Part shown: piece after piece, positions 15,471-23,823 of the stretch
Layout of the letters: each line of letters starts with the position of its first letter
Position numbering within the stretch: position 1 is the first letter of the stretch
Source of the DNA: Paenibacillus sp.
Lineage (GTDB): Bacteria > Bacillota > Bacilli > Paenibacillales > YIM-B00363
Assembly: GCF_035645195.1 (NCBI RefSeq)
Contig: NZ_DASQNA010000033.1
Coordinates: 184,620-248,619, forward strand
Reading direction: 5' to 3'
DNA length: 64,000 nt
Translations under genes and position numbers: made by a program
The notes under the pieces: model-generated
The model's database searches: none
What the model saw: the letters and a program-made list of their open reading frames with translations, nothing else
What the model was told of the DNA's origin: nothing

Positions 15471-17555
15471 ATGAGAGAACGCCGCGAGGAACGCCGCGAA
15501 CGCAAAGGCGAGCTGTGGCTTGGCGAGCAGCGGTTTTTCGAATCGATGTTCGACGAAATGAACGACGCCATCATGCTCGCCTCTACTGGAGAAGGCATCA
15601 TTCGCGTGAACCGGGCGTTCGAAGAGATGTTCGGCTGGAAGGAAGCCGAGCTGCTCGGCACCTTTTTCCGCGACTATCCGTTCGTGCCGAAGGCGATGCG
15701 CCATGAATCGGAACACATTTACGTCACGCTCCATCGCGGCGGGAAAGCGAAAAACTTCGATTCCCGCCGCATGCGGAAAGACGGGTCGATGATCGACGTG
15801 TCCGTCTCGTTCTCCGTCATCGCCGATCGGCTCGGCCGGAAGGCGATTCTCGGCGTATATCGCGACATTACCGAGCTGAAGAAGCGGGAGCGGCAGCTCG
15901 AAGAGAGCGAGCAGCACTACCGGAAGCTGGTCGAGCTGTCCCCGGATCCGATCGTCGTTCATCGGAAAGGACGCTTGCTGTATTGGAATCGGGCGGCAGC
16001 CGAAGCTATGGGCGTAGCGAACGATAGCGCGCTGCTCGGCAAGTCGGTCGTCGAATTTATCGACCCGTCGTATGTGGATCAGGTCCACGAAGTGTCGAAA
16101 CGGATCCAAGACACCGGCGAATCGAAGGAGCCGGCGGAAATCGTGCTGCGCCGCATCGACGGTTCGACGTTCCATGCGGAGCTGGTCGGCACGCGGCTCG
16201 AGTACGACGCGCATCCGGCCTCGCTCGTCATGATCCGGGATGTCACGAAGCGGAAGCAGTCGGAAATGCTGATCGAATATATGGCTTACCATGACGCGCT
16301 GACCGGATTGCCGAATCGGCTCCGGTTTCGCAAGCAAGCGCTCGAGAAGTTCGGCGAGGGGTCCGGTGCGATGTATTTTATCGACTTGGATCGATTCAAG
16401 CTGATTAACGACACGCTCGGGCACGGGATCGGAGATTTGCTGCTGCAAGAAGTCAGCGAACGGCTGAACCGGTTCGGCGATTTGATCGTCTCGCGTCAAG
16501 GCGGCGACGAGTTCGCCGCGTTCGGCGCCGCCGCCGGCCGGGAGGAGGCGGCGGCGACGGCCGAACGGCTGATCGGGGCGCTGTCGGAGCCGTATGCCAT
16601 CGGCGGGAACGAGTTGTTCGTGACGCCGAGCGTCGGCATCAGCTTGTATCCGCATGACAGCGAAGAGATCGACATGCTGCTGCAGCAGGCGGACACGGCG
16701 CTGTACGTCGCCAAAGCGAACGGCGGCAACGCGTACGCGTTCTTCGACACCGAAGCGAACGCGGCCAACAGCTTCAAGATGGCGCTCACCGGCGATCTGC
16801 GCAAGGCGCTGGCGAACGGCGAGTTCGCGATATGCTACCAACCTAAGTACGACGTTCGGAAGCGGATCGTCGTCGGCGCGGAGGCGCTGCTGCGGTGGAA
16901 CCATCCGACGCGCGGGCTCATTCCGCCGGACCGGTTCATCCCGTTCGCGGAAGAGTCGGGCCTCATTTTGCCGATCGGCGAGTGGGTGCTGCGGACCGCA
17001 TGCAGTCAGGCGAAGGCGTGGCACGACGCGGGCTATCCGATCGACATCTCGGTCAATATCTCGGTCCGGCAGTTTCTGCAGCGGCAGTTCGTAGAGGGCG
17101 TCGAAGCGGCGTTGGCCGAAACCGGCTTGCAGCCTAGCGCTTTGAATTTGGAAATTACGGAGAGCGTGCCGGTGCTCGATTTGCAGGCGGCGGTGCAGAA
17201 GCTGAAGCGGCTTCGAGAGGCGGGGGTGACGATTTCGCTCGACGACTTCGGGACGGGCTATTCGTCATTGAACTACATCCGCCTGTTGCCATACGATTTC
17301 CTGAAAATCGACCGGTCGTTCGTTCAAAACATGCACGAGGATCCGTTCCACGCCTCGATCGTGCGCTCCGTCATTTCAATCGCGCATATGATGGGCAAAC
17401 GGGTCGTCGCCGAAGGCGTGGAGACGCGGGAACATCTTGATTTGCTGGAGCAGGCCGCCTGCGACGAAGCGCAAGGCTTTTATTTCAGCAAGCCGATCGC
17501 CGCGGAACCGTTCGAGCGTTTGCTGCGCGATGCTGGCGCGCGGCGAGAGCCTTAA
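15471..17555 (+). CDS. PAS-PAS-GGDEF-EAL bifunctional c-di-GMP protein
   Basis: A soluble 694-residue protein with a charged N-terminus and no membrane helix. Two PAS domains (about 25-140 and 145-265) are followed by GGDEF (LTGLPNRLRF, FIDLDRFKLINDTLGH, RQGGDEF near 345) and a full EAL domain: EALLRWNHP near 472, DDFGTGYSSLNY and KIDRSFV. The EAL domain keeps the metal and Glu motifs, so it is probably an active phosphodiesterase; GGDEF could be cyclase or GTP-sensing. Second gene of the riboswitch operon, so synthesis and breakdown are co-regulated. Confidence 0.92.
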   Translation: MRERREERRERKGELWLGEQRFFESMFDEMNDAIMLASTGEGIIRVNRAFEEMFGWKEAELLGTFFRDYPFVPKAMRHESEHIYVTLHRGGKAKNFDSRRMRKDGSMIDVSVSFSVIADRLGRKAILGVYRDITELKKRERQLEESEQHYRKLVELSPDPIVVHRKGRLLYWNRAAAEAMGVANDSALLGKSVVEFIDPSYVDQVHEVSKRIQDTGESKEPAEIVLRRIDGSTFHAELVGTRLEYDAHPASLVMIRDVTKRKQSEMLIEYMAYHDALTGLPNRLRFRKQALEKFGEGSGAMYFIDLDRFKLINDTLGHGIGDLLLQEVSERLNRFGDLIVSRQGGDEFAAFGAAAGREEAAATAERLIGALSEPYAIGGNELFVTPSVGISLYPHDSEEIDMLLQQADTALYVAKANGGNAYAFFDTEANAANSFKMALTGDLRKALANGEFAICYQPKYDVRKRIVVGAEALLRWNHPTRGLIPPDRFIPFAEESGLILPIGEWVLRTACSQAKAWHDAGYPIDISVNISVRQFLQRQFVEGVEAALAETGLQPSALNLEITESVPVLDLQAAVQKLKRLREAGVTISLDDFGTGYSSLNYIRLLPYDFLKIDRSFVQNMHEDPFHASIVRSVISIAHMMGKRVVAEGVETREHLDLLEQAACDEAQGFYFSKPIAAEPFERLLRDAGARREP

Positions 17556-17611
17556 TGTTCCGTTTCGAGCAAGTATCTCAAAAAAACACAAGCGGAAAAC
17601 AAAATCCGCCA

Positions 17612-17640
17612 TTGTCTGGAAGCGAAACGTCCCCTATCAT
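17612..17640 (+). promoter_or_regulatory. Promoter of the cupin gene
   Basis: TTGTCT (17612-17617) and TATCAT (17635-17640) are spaced by 17 bases, upstream of the cupin ORF. A small GCGGA/TCCGC stem just upstream may end the previous transcript. Confidence 0.55.
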
Positions 17641-17714
17641 GAAGGAAAAGGCGTTTCGCGCATCGAAATTATGAAAGCGCATAAAAATGGCATGGATAGG
17701 AAGGAGACTCGCAA

Positions 17715-18038
17715 ATGAGCGGTATCGGAGAGTGGGAAAACGCGGAGCCCGGGGTCAGGAGGAAAATTTTCCCGCCCGGAGACGGCCTGATGATGATGGA
17801 AGTTCATTTCGAGCAAGGCGCGGAAGGGTATTTGCACAGCCATCCGCACGAGCAGATGAGCTATTGCTTGCGGGGCAAGCTTCGGTTTACCGTCGACGGC
17901 AAAGAAACGATTCTTCAAGCAGGGGACACGATTCGCATTCCCGGCGGCGCGGAGCACGGCGTCACGGCGTTGGAGCCGTCGGCGCTGCTGGACGTCTTCA
18001 CCCCGCTGCGCGAAGATCTGTTGAAAGGCCGAACGTGA
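17715..18038 (+). CDS. Small cupin-domain protein
   Basis: A 107-residue single cupin barrel. Cupin motif 1 is HSHPHEQMSYCLRGKLRFTVDG, with His-x-His, Glu and the later Gly in place; motif 2 is PGGAEHGVTAL. The residues needed to bind a divalent metal are present. ATG at 17715 with AAGGAG 9 bases upstream and its own promoter. Many such proteins shape sugar or amino-acid metabolites; no substrate can be assigned. Confidence 0.88.
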   Translation: MSGIGEWENAEPGVRRKIFPPGDGLMMMEVHFEQGAEGYLHSHPHEQMSYCLRGKLRFTVDGKETILQAGDTIRIPGGAEHGVTALEPSALLDVFTPLREDLLKGRT

Positions 18039-18332
18039 TCCAGCGGCGGCGGACGGAGGGAACGGCTTTGACGGCGTCGTGATCGTGCCGATCGGAGCGG
18101 CCGCGGAGGCGATCGCGCGATGTCGGGCCTCGAATTGGCGCCCGATTCCCGGGGCCGCGCCGGCAAGCTGATGGCCCGGCTGCTGACCCAATTGCGGCAT
18201 ATTCGTCGGCTGTAACGCGCGGAGATCGCGCGTCTTCGTCGTTTCTTCGTAAAATGGCCGGAAAAAACTTCAAATCGGATCGTTATAATAGGCACACGCA
18301 AACGAATTTTTCTTCTGCGAGGTGCCTTTTGT
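18039..18332. other. Intergenic region without a convincing gene
   Basis: About 290 GC-rich bases between the cupin and the membrane protein. Only a 31-codon ORF (18120-18215) without a ribosome site is present on the plus strand. An ACGCGCGGAGATCGCGCGT-type dyad occurs near 18213-18232. A TATAAT-like -10 at 18284-18289 is the probable promoter element for the next gene. Confidence 0.4.
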
Positions 18333-18857
18333 ATGCATACGAATCGAAGCCGGCTGCTCGTCCCGGCCGCCGCGGCGTTCGCGGGCGGAGCCATGTGGGC
18401 GGCGAAAGCCGGGCTCATCCTGCTCGGCATCGCCGACCTCGGCTGGATGGTCGTCGCGTCGCAAGGTTTTATGGGCATCGCCCTTCTCGGACTGTACCGG
18501 CACTCGGGAGAACGCGGCAAGCTCGCCCGAACCGGCGCGGCGCTTGCGGCCGCCGCGGTCCCGTTGTCGGCGTTCAACAGCTTATGGGCGGAAGGGATGT
18601 CGATCCAGCCGTACACGTATATGGCGAGTATCGCGGGCGTGCTCGCCTCTTCCGTCATGGCCGGCATCTTGGCGAGGCGGAACGATGCGCTTTACGAGCG
18701 GACGGGGCGCTGGCCGTTATGGATCGGGACGCTGACGTTCCCGGCCGTGGCGCTCGGCTCGCTCGTCCATTTGGAGTCCGGCGTCCTGCTGGCGGGCTTC
18801 GCCTGGATGGCTTTGGCCGTCCGGATGTGCCCGCCGCGCTTCCGCGCCGCGGCTTAA
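18333..18857 (+). CDS. Small integral membrane protein, function unknown
   Basis: A 174-residue hydrophobic protein with about five or six membrane helices (near residues 9-30, 33-53, 66-86, 93-114, 126-145, 148-166) and short Arg-rich loops. I do not recognise the family. ATG at 18333 with a GAGGTG site 10 bases upstream; a -10-like TATAAT lies at 18284. It stands alone, and the next gene has its own operator-like sequence. Confidence 0.7.
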   Translation: MHTNRSRLLVPAAAAFAGGAMWAAKAGLILLGIADLGWMVVASQGFMGIALLGLYRHSGERGKLARTGAALAAAAVPLSAFNSLWAEGMSIQPYTYMASIAGVLASSVMAGILARRNDALYERTGRWPLWIGTLTFPAVALGSLVHLESGVLLAGFAWMALAVRMCPPRFRAAA

Positions 18858-18888
18858 CGAAGTTTAGACGCCAGCTTTCCTGGGCTAC

Positions 18889-18907
18889 ATTAGGTACTGT
18901 ACCTAAT
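18889..18907 (+). promoter_or_regulatory. Perfect palindrome upstream of the YdhK-like gene
   Basis: ATTAGGTACTGTACCTAAT is a perfect 9-bp inverted repeat around one central base, 17 to 29 bases before the two possible starts of the lipoprotein gene. Size and symmetry suit a dimeric repressor. TAATAC at its right edge could be part of a -10. Confidence 0.6.
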
Positions 18908-18935
18908 ACGAGTTCGGAGGAGCGTGTGTTTTACG

Positions 18936-19487
18936 ATGGTGAATCGACGTTGGATGATCGGGTTCGCGGCTGCCGTAATGCTGGCGACCGCCGGCTGCGG
19001 CGCTGCGGCCGTTCACAACGGAGCGGCGGACGACGGCGCGCACGGAGGACATGCCGGGCATTCGGGGTCGGGCGAGGTTCCGGAAGGGCTGCAGCCGGCG
19101 GCGAATCCGATGTTTCCGGTCGGCGGCGAAGCCGTGATTGTTGCGGACCATATGCCCGGCATGAAGGGCGCGGCGGCGACGATTTCCGGCGCCTACAATA
19201 CAACGGCGTACGCAGTGTCGTACACGCCGACGACGGGCGGCGAACGCGTAGAAGCCCATAAATGGGTCGTCCACGAGGAGATCCGGAACGCCCGCGAACA
19301 GCCGTACGCCCCTGGGGATACCGTCGTGCTGGAAGCGGAACATATGGAAGGCATGAAAGGCGCAGAGGCCGTCATCGACGCCGCGGAGTGGACGACCGTC
19401 TACATGGTCGATTTCGTTCCGACGACCGGAGGGGAGCCCGTCAAAAATCACAAATGGGTGACGGAAGCCGAATTAAAGAAAAAGTAA
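18936..19487 (+). CDS. ydhK: YdhK-family lipoprotein with two DUF1541 repeats
   Basis: A 183-residue exported lipoprotein. The signal peptide ends at the lipobox LATAGC (Cys 21), followed by a His-rich linker (HGGHAGHSG). Two homologous repeats of about 55 residues follow, each with HMxGMKGA, a TTGGE segment and HKWV. The His/Met pattern suggests copper or other metal binding at the cell surface; this is inference from composition and family. The start is the ATG at 18936, or a GTG at 18924 that sits very close to the GGAGGAG site. The palindrome just upstream suggests specific regulation. Confidence 0.85.
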   Translation: MVNRRWMIGFAAAVMLATAGCGAAAVHNGAADDGAHGGHAGHSGSGEVPEGLQPAANPMFPVGGEAVIVADHMPGMKGAAATISGAYNTTAYAVSYTPTTGGERVEAHKWVVHEEIRNAREQPYAPGDTVVLEAEHMEGMKGAEAVIDAAEWTTVYMVDFVPTTGGEPVKNHKWVTEAELKKK

Positions 19488-19516
19488 AGAGGAGGATTTT
19501 TCTAGGAGGAAGGCGA

Positions 19517-19540
19517 ATGTATATTCGTACGACTTTTTAA
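19517..19540 (+). other. Seven-codon ORF with a near-consensus ribosome site
   Basis: ATG (19517) to TAA (19540) encodes MYIRTTF behind AGGAGGAAGG. The stop lies 19 bases before the ATG of the VOC gene, whose own site is AAAGGAG. It may be a leader peptide coupling translation, or a decayed start region. Confidence 0.35.
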
Positions 19541-19559
19541 TACAAAGGAGCTGTCAAAC

Positions 19560-19979
19560 ATGAGAGTCAATCCGTATTTGATCATGGACGGGAATGTAAG
19601 GGAAGCAGTAAGTTTTTACCAGAAGGTGTTCGGCGCCGAGCTCGTTAACATCCAGTCGTTCGGCGACATGCCGGCCAATCCCGAATTTCCGCTGCCGGAC
19701 GCAGCGAAGGAATTGATCGCGCACGCGATGCTGAAAATCGGCGACACGGAGCTGATGTTCTCCGACGCGTTCCCGGGGCAGCCGGTACGGATCGGCGACA
19801 ACGTGCAGGTTTGCGTTACGACCGACAGCGCCGAGAAATCGAAAGCCGTGTTCGCGGCGCTCGCGGACGGCGGAACGATTCAAATGCCGATTCAAGAAAC
19901 GTTCTGGAGTCCCGCGTACGGCATCGTGACGGACAAATTCGGCATCTCGTTCCAAGTGACGACGCATCCGGCGCAGTAA
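19560..19979 (+). CDS. VOC-fold protein, PhnB/YjdN-like
   Basis: A 139-residue vicinal-oxygen-chelate protein of the PhnB/YjdN type. It has RVNPYLIMDGNVREAVSFYQKVFGAE at the start, the IGDTELMFSD strand, and the ending ETFWSPAYGIVTDKFGISFQV that marks this family. Substrate and activity are unknown; members occur as small metal-binding or antibiotic-resistance-like proteins. ATG at 19560 with AAAGGAG 7 bases upstream. Confidence 0.9.
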   Translation: MRVNPYLIMDGNVREAVSFYQKVFGAELVNIQSFGDMPANPEFPLPDAAKELIAHAMLKIGDTELMFSDAFPGQPVRIGDNVQVCVTTDSAEKSKAVFAALADGGTIQMPIQETFWSPAYGIVTDKFGISFQVTTHPAQ

Positions 19980-20070
19980 ACGGACGAATTCCGTCCGGCC
20001 GGCAGGAAGAGAATCCGCCTCCATCGAATACGATTGGTAGTAACAACCAACCGATCGGAGGCTTGCAGCC

Positions 20071-21354
20071 ATGAAGACGGGCGCGAAAAATTCACCGGCA
20101 ATGTTTGCGTTAGGCATGTTGGCCATGATGATCCCGAGCCAGGCGTTCTCGGCGTTCTACAGCTACTATTACGTCGAGAAGCTGGGACTCGGGCTCGGCC
20201 TCGCGACGATCGCGCGGACGGTGTTCCTCGTATGGGACGCGGTCAATCAGCCGCTCATCGGCTACTGGTCCGATCGAACCGATACGAAATACGGGCGCAG
20301 AAGACCGTGGATCGCCGCCGCGGCGCCGCTGTTCATGCTTTCGTTCATCCTGGTGTTCAGCGCCCCGAGCGGATTGTCGGAATCGGGATTGTTTTGGTGG
20401 CTCCTTTTTGCGTTAATTTTTTACGAAGCGGTCGCGACCGTCATTTGGGTCAACTACGGAGCGCTGTTCCCGGAGCTGTATCAAGACCATGCGCTCCGCG
20501 CCAAAGCGTCCGCCGTCCAGCAGGGCTTTCAAATCGTCGCGCTACTGATCGGCAGCGCCGCGACGCCGCTGCTGTTCGACGCGCTCGGCTTCGGGGGGAT
20601 GTCCGTCGCCTACGCGCTCCTCTTCGGCGTTCTCATGTTTTGGTTTCTGCGCTCAGTGGAGGAGAACGAGGAAGCGCGGCGCGCTCCCCCGCTGCCGCTG
20701 CGGGCGGCGTTTCGCGCGACGCTGTCCAATCAGCCGTTTTGGCTGTTCAATATCGCCAATTCCTTCGCCCAAACGGTGAACGGCTTGCTCAGCTCGATGA
20801 TCCCGTTTTACGCCAAGTACGTGCTGCGCATTCCCGACGCGCAGGTGACCGTGCTGCTCGCGTCCATTTTCGTGTCGGTCATCCCGCTCGTCGCCGTCTG
20901 GTACAGGATTGTCAAGCGAATGGACCCCGTGAAAGCGTGGCGGCTGTCGCTTCTCGCCTACGGCGTTTCGGTCGTTCCGCTGTGGTTCGGACAGTCGCTA
21001 TGGACCGGCGTCGCCGCAGGGGTATGCGTCGGCTTCGGGCTTGCCGGATTTTTGGTGACGCCGCCGATCGTCGCCGGCATGATCATCGACCTCGATTTCG
21101 CGCAAACCGGCAGCCGGCGTGAAGGCGTCTATACGGCCGTCAGCGGCTTTATAACCCGTTCGAGCGGTTTGATTTCCGCCGTGGCGTTCTGGATCGTCGG
21201 CATGCTGTTCGGTTACGAAAGCGGCGATAATCCGGGGCCGAATCCGGAGACGACGTTCCGCACGCTCATTAGCGCGGTGCCGTTCGGTCTCATCGCTGTG
21301 TCGGTCGTCGTATCGCAGTTCGTGAAGCTGGGCGAAGACGCAGGGCAGGCGTAA
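20071..21354 (+). CDS. GPH-family sugar/cation symporter (MFS)
   Basis: A 427-residue membrane transporter with 12 predicted helices, of the glycoside-pentoside-hexuronide:cation symporter type (MelB-like). The N-terminal signature VWDAVNQPLIGYWSDRTDTKYGRRRPW is clear: it has the conserved Asp of helix 2 and the RRRPW loop. It should import a sugar or glycoside with Na+ or H+. ATG at 20071 with CGGAGG upstream. It is monocistronic, and its terminator begins inside the last codons. Confidence 0.9.
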   Translation: MKTGAKNSPAMFALGMLAMMIPSQAFSAFYSYYYVEKLGLGLGLATIARTVFLVWDAVNQPLIGYWSDRTDTKYGRRRPWIAAAAPLFMLSFILVFSAPSGLSESGLFWWLLFALIFYEAVATVIWVNYGALFPELYQDHALRAKASAVQQGFQIVALLIGSAATPLLFDALGFGGMSVAYALLFGVLMFWFLRSVEENEEARRAPPLPLRAAFRATLSNQPFWLFNIANSFAQTVNGLLSSMIPFYAKYVLRIPDAQVTVLLASIFVSVIPLVAVWYRIVKRMDPVKAWRLSLLAYGVSVVPLWFGQSLWTGVAAGVCVGFGLAGFLVTPPIVAGMIIDLDFAQTGSRREGVYTAVSGFITRSSGLISAVAFWIVGMLFGYESGDNPGPNPETTFRTLISAVPFGLIAVSVVVSQFVKLGEDAGQA

Positions 21355-21376
21355 TCCGCGCCTCCCTGCGTTTTTT
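21338..21376 (+). terminator. Terminator overlapping the end of the symporter gene
   Basis: ACGCAGGG-C-AGGCG (21338-21351) pairs with CGCCT-CCCTGCGT (21359-21371), followed by TTTTTT. The stop codon lies in the loop. Confidence 0.85.
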
Positions 21377-21435
21377 CGTCCGCATGATTCGTGGTACAAT
21401 GAGGGGCAGTCGAGCAAGGCGCGAAGGAGGAAGCC

Positions 21436-21630
21436 ATGGGATTTTTGTTTATCGTCATCCTCATCGTCGGCATGGCGGGGATGATCGGAAATCAATACGC
21501 GATGCTGCGGAAGATGGATCGGTTGGAGGCGGCGCTGCGGGACATCCGCGACATGAAAGCGGAGGAGCGGCGCGAGGGGAATGCGGAAAATTCGCTAGAC
21601 AACGCCGAAGATTCGAATAAATCGATGTAA
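21436..21630 (+). CDS. Small single-helix membrane protein
   Basis: A 64-residue protein. Residues 2-20 form one membrane helix (FLFIVILIVGMAGMIG), followed by a charged amphipathic or coiled-coil helix (MLRKMDRLEAALRDIRDM) and a polar tail. ATG at 21436 with GAAGGAGGA upstream and a TACAAT -10 near 21395. Proteins of this shape are common and uncharacterised in Paenibacillaceae. A second protein of the same shape is at 50592-50753. Confidence 0.7.
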   Translation: MGFLFIVILIVGMAGMIGNQYAMLRKMDRLEAALRDIRDMKAEERREGNAENSLDNAEDSNKSM

Positions 21631-21637
21631 ATACGTA

Positions 21638-21670
21638 CGGCAGCCGGCGAAATACCGCGGCTGCCGTTTC
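21638..21670 (+). terminator. Hairpin between convergent genes
   Basis: ACGGCAGCCG (21638-21647) and CGGCTGCCGT (21659-21668) form a perfect 10-bp stem followed by TT. It ends the small-protein transcript and lies just before the stop of the minus-strand gene at 21674. Confidence 0.75.
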
Positions 21671-21673
21671 GCA

Positions 21674-22567
21674 TTAATTGACGATGTCGAGCGCGTCGTA
21701 ATTCGGGTACACATAAGGCGTCTCGGGCGCTTCGATGGGCTGAATCGTGTCCGCCTCGATCATGGAGATGCGGTAGCCGTCCCAATCGACCGTGTTCAGC
21801 GTCCCGGCGACGCGCAGCCAAGTATCGTCCGCGTAGGTGGACGCCTTCGGGTATTGAATCAGAAAACCGTACGGCGTCGAATCGGCGGAGCAGCATTCCA
21901 TCGCCATCCGGGCGATGACCAGTTGGTCCTGCGCCATATCTTCGTTCCGGTAGACGAACCCCTCGATTTGCACGCGCTTGCCGACGAATCGGTCGCTGAA
22001 CAGATCGATGGTCGTCGTTATTTCGAGGAAGGCATCGTCGCGAACGACGATCGGATCTTGTTGGATCAGCTGCACGGCCAGAGGCGCGTATTGATCCTCG
22101 TACAGCTCCCCGGTTTGAAACGAGGCCAGCAGCTGTTCGTCGGACATGGCGCCGGCTTGCTCGGGCGAAGGCGCGGGAGCGGAAGATGCGGCCGATTTCG
22201 CCCCGGCGGCGTTGTTTGCGCTAAGCACGATGCCCTTCTTATCGACAAGCGCGCTGCCGAGCGCGCTGTCCGGCAGGAAATATCCCATGAGCAGCGGGGC
22301 GATCAGCAGCCCGTAAGCGGCGGTATTGCGCCAGAACGATTTCGATGGGGGGTGGCCGCAGCCGCAGTCGAGCGGCTGTCCCCGAAGCGTCGCGAACGCG
22401 GAGTACAACTGAAATACGGCGAACATGACGAACACGACGGCCGACAGTTTAACGTACAGCTCCATCTTCGGGGCAATGTACAAGTGAAGTAGATCGTTCT
22501 TCACCAAATAGACGATATAAAAGGAAAAGCCGGCTGATACGCCGGCGCGAAGCAGACGATGCGCCAT
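21674..22567 (-). CDS. TIGR03943/YcgQ-type permease partner protein
   Basis: A 297-residue membrane-anchored protein with N-terminal helices near 5-25, 33-55 and 83-100. GCGHPPSK lies in the loop between the second and third helices, and a soluble C-terminal OB-like domain contains VQIEGFVYRNEDMAQDQLVIARMAMECCSAD. It is the usual partner of the DUF318 permease encoded just upstream. The start is the ATG at 22567, with GGAGGTGA 8 bases before it; the GTG at 22579 lies inside that ribosome site. The Zur box ahead of the pair suggests a role in metal supply; the transported species is unknown. Confidence 0.82.
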   Translation of the reverse strand: MAHRLLRAGVSAGFSFYIVYLVKNDLLHLYIAPKMELYVKLSAVVFVMFAVFQLYSAFATLRGQPLDCGCGHPPSKSFWRNTAAYGLLIAPLLMGYFLPDSALGSALVDKKGIVLSANNAAGAKSAASSAPAPSPEQAGAMSDEQLLASFQTGELYEDQYAPLAVQLIQQDPIVVRDDAFLEITTTIDLFSDRFVGKRVQIEGFVYRNEDMAQDQLVIARMAMECCSADSTPYGFLIQYPKASTYADDTWLRVAGTLNTVDWDGYRISMIEADTIQPIEAPETPYVYPNYDALDIVN

Positions 22568-22591
22568 CGCGGGAATCACCTCCGAATCAAA

Positions 22592-23599
22592 TTACAGATA
22601 CAATCGATCGAGCAAGAATACGCCGGCGGTTACGAACACAACGACCGCCCCGGCGACGAGCGCCACGAACTTCGCCCGTAATACGGACAGCATCATGATC
22701 GTGCTTTTCAAATCGAGCATCGGACCGAACACGAGGAAAGCGACGAGCGACGCCGACGGGAACATCGAGGCGAACGACGATGCGACGAAAGCGTCCGACG
22801 TGGAGCAGATGGACAATATATAGGCGAAGCCCATCATAAACCAGTGCGCCCCCCATTCGGACTGGGCGACGGCGGTTAAGCTGCCGCGGTCGAGGAACGT
22901 TTGAATCCCTGCCGTTAGGAGGGCGCCGAACGCCAAATATTTGCCCATCTCGAAAAATTCGGAGGAGGCATGCTCGAACGCGGAGAACAGCTTGTTTCCG
23001 CCGCCGTGCGCGCGATGATGCGCATGAGGAACGGACGCGCGCGCCCGTTCCGGCCTCAACGGGCTGTTGCGAACGAGCGCATATACGAGCAAACCGACGG
23101 CCGCCGCGACGGCGAACGCTAGTCCCATCCGCGAGTACACGACCTCGGGGCGGGATCGGAACGCGAGGGACGTGGCGGCGAAGACGATGGGATTTAGAAT
23201 CGGTCCGGCGAGAAGGAACACGACCGCGGCGTACAGCGGCAGCCCTTTCTTCACGAGCCGGCGCGCGACGGGAATCATGCCGCATTCGCAGATCGGGAAG
23301 ACGACACCCAGCAAACAGGAAACGGTCACGCCCAGAACCGGGTTTTTCGGAATGATCTTTTGCACGTACCGATCCGGGACGAACTCTTGGATGAGCGATG
23401 ACACGATGACGCCGAGCAGGATGAACGGGAACGCCTCCAGCACGATGCTGACGAACATCGTTTTGAACGTCAGGAGCCCGGCGCCTTCGAATTCGGGGAT
23501 GCTGCGGACGACGTCGGGGTTCATGAAAATCACGATAAAGAAGCTAAGCAAGACAAGCAGCGCTAACGAGAATCTGAGACGCGCGAGCGATAGGGTCAT
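22592..23599 (-). CDS. DUF318/YcgR-type permease
   Basis: A 335-residue integral membrane protein with about eight to ten helices, of the permease family that includes YraQ, YcgR and ArsP. The conserved half-site CECGMIPVARRLVKKGLP and the second-half CSTSDAFVASSFASMFP are visible; the Cys and Ser/Thr residues lie in the presumed transport path. The ATG at 23599 has GGAGG seven bases upstream. First gene of a two-gene operon with the TIGR03943 protein, 24 bases apart. Expression probably depends on zinc through the upstream dyad. Confidence 0.85.
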   Translation of the reverse strand: MTLSLARLRFSLALLVLLSFFIVIFMNPDVVRSIPEFEGAGLLTFKTMFVSIVLEAFPFILLGVIVSSLIQEFVPDRYVQKIIPKNPVLGVTVSCLLGVVFPICECGMIPVARRLVKKGLPLYAAVVFLLAGPILNPIVFAATSLAFRSRPEVVYSRMGLAFAVAAAVGLLVYALVRNSPLRPERARASVPHAHHRAHGGGNKLFSAFEHASSEFFEMGKYLAFGALLTAGIQTFLDRGSLTAVAQSEWGAHWFMMGFAYILSICSTSDAFVASSFASMFPSASLVAFLVFGPMLDLKSTIMMLSVLRAKFVALVAGAVVVFVTAGVFLLDRLYL

Positions 23600-23654
23600 A
23601 ATGAAACCTCCGTAACATCCGTACACCATTTTCGGTCAAGCATACCCGAATATA

Positions 23655-23675
23655 TATTCGTAATGCTTACGATTA
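23655..23675 (-). promoter_or_regulatory. Probable Zur box of the YcgR/YcgQ operon
   Basis: The core TCGTAATGCTTACGA (23658-23672) matches the Bacillus Zur consensus TCGTAATNATTACGA at all but one defined position, about 60 bases before the permease start. The same type of site occurs twice before the metal-uptake operon at 42.8 kb, which supports the reading. Confidence 0.75.
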
Positions 23676-23742
23676 TTCCTGCTTGGGGACGTCTGACCTT
23701 TGGGAAATGGGACTAAGGACCTAATATTGTGGTATTCAGCGA

Positions 23743-23757
23743 ATGAACAAACGTTAG
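23743..23757 (+). promoter_or_regulatory. TetR half-operator upstream of its own gene
   Basis: ATGAACAAACGTTAG differs at only two of 15 bases from one arm of the large dyad at 24501-24541. It lies about 70 bases before the TetR start, so autoregulation is likely. Confidence 0.55.
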
Positions 23758-23823
23758 TTTTGTGTGAGCGATACCGGTTCGTATATAATGGTTTCTAACA
23801 TAGCATGAGCAGGGGGACGCGCG

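Noticed and set aside
18120..18215. A 31-codon ORF after the cupin gene
   Set aside because: No ribosome site, no recognisable motif, and Arg/Leu-rich composition expected by chance.
20035..20051. The TTGGT/ACCAA inverted repeat before the sugar symporter as an operator
   Set aside because: Only five-base arms; likely to occur by chance, and no matching site was seen elsewhere.
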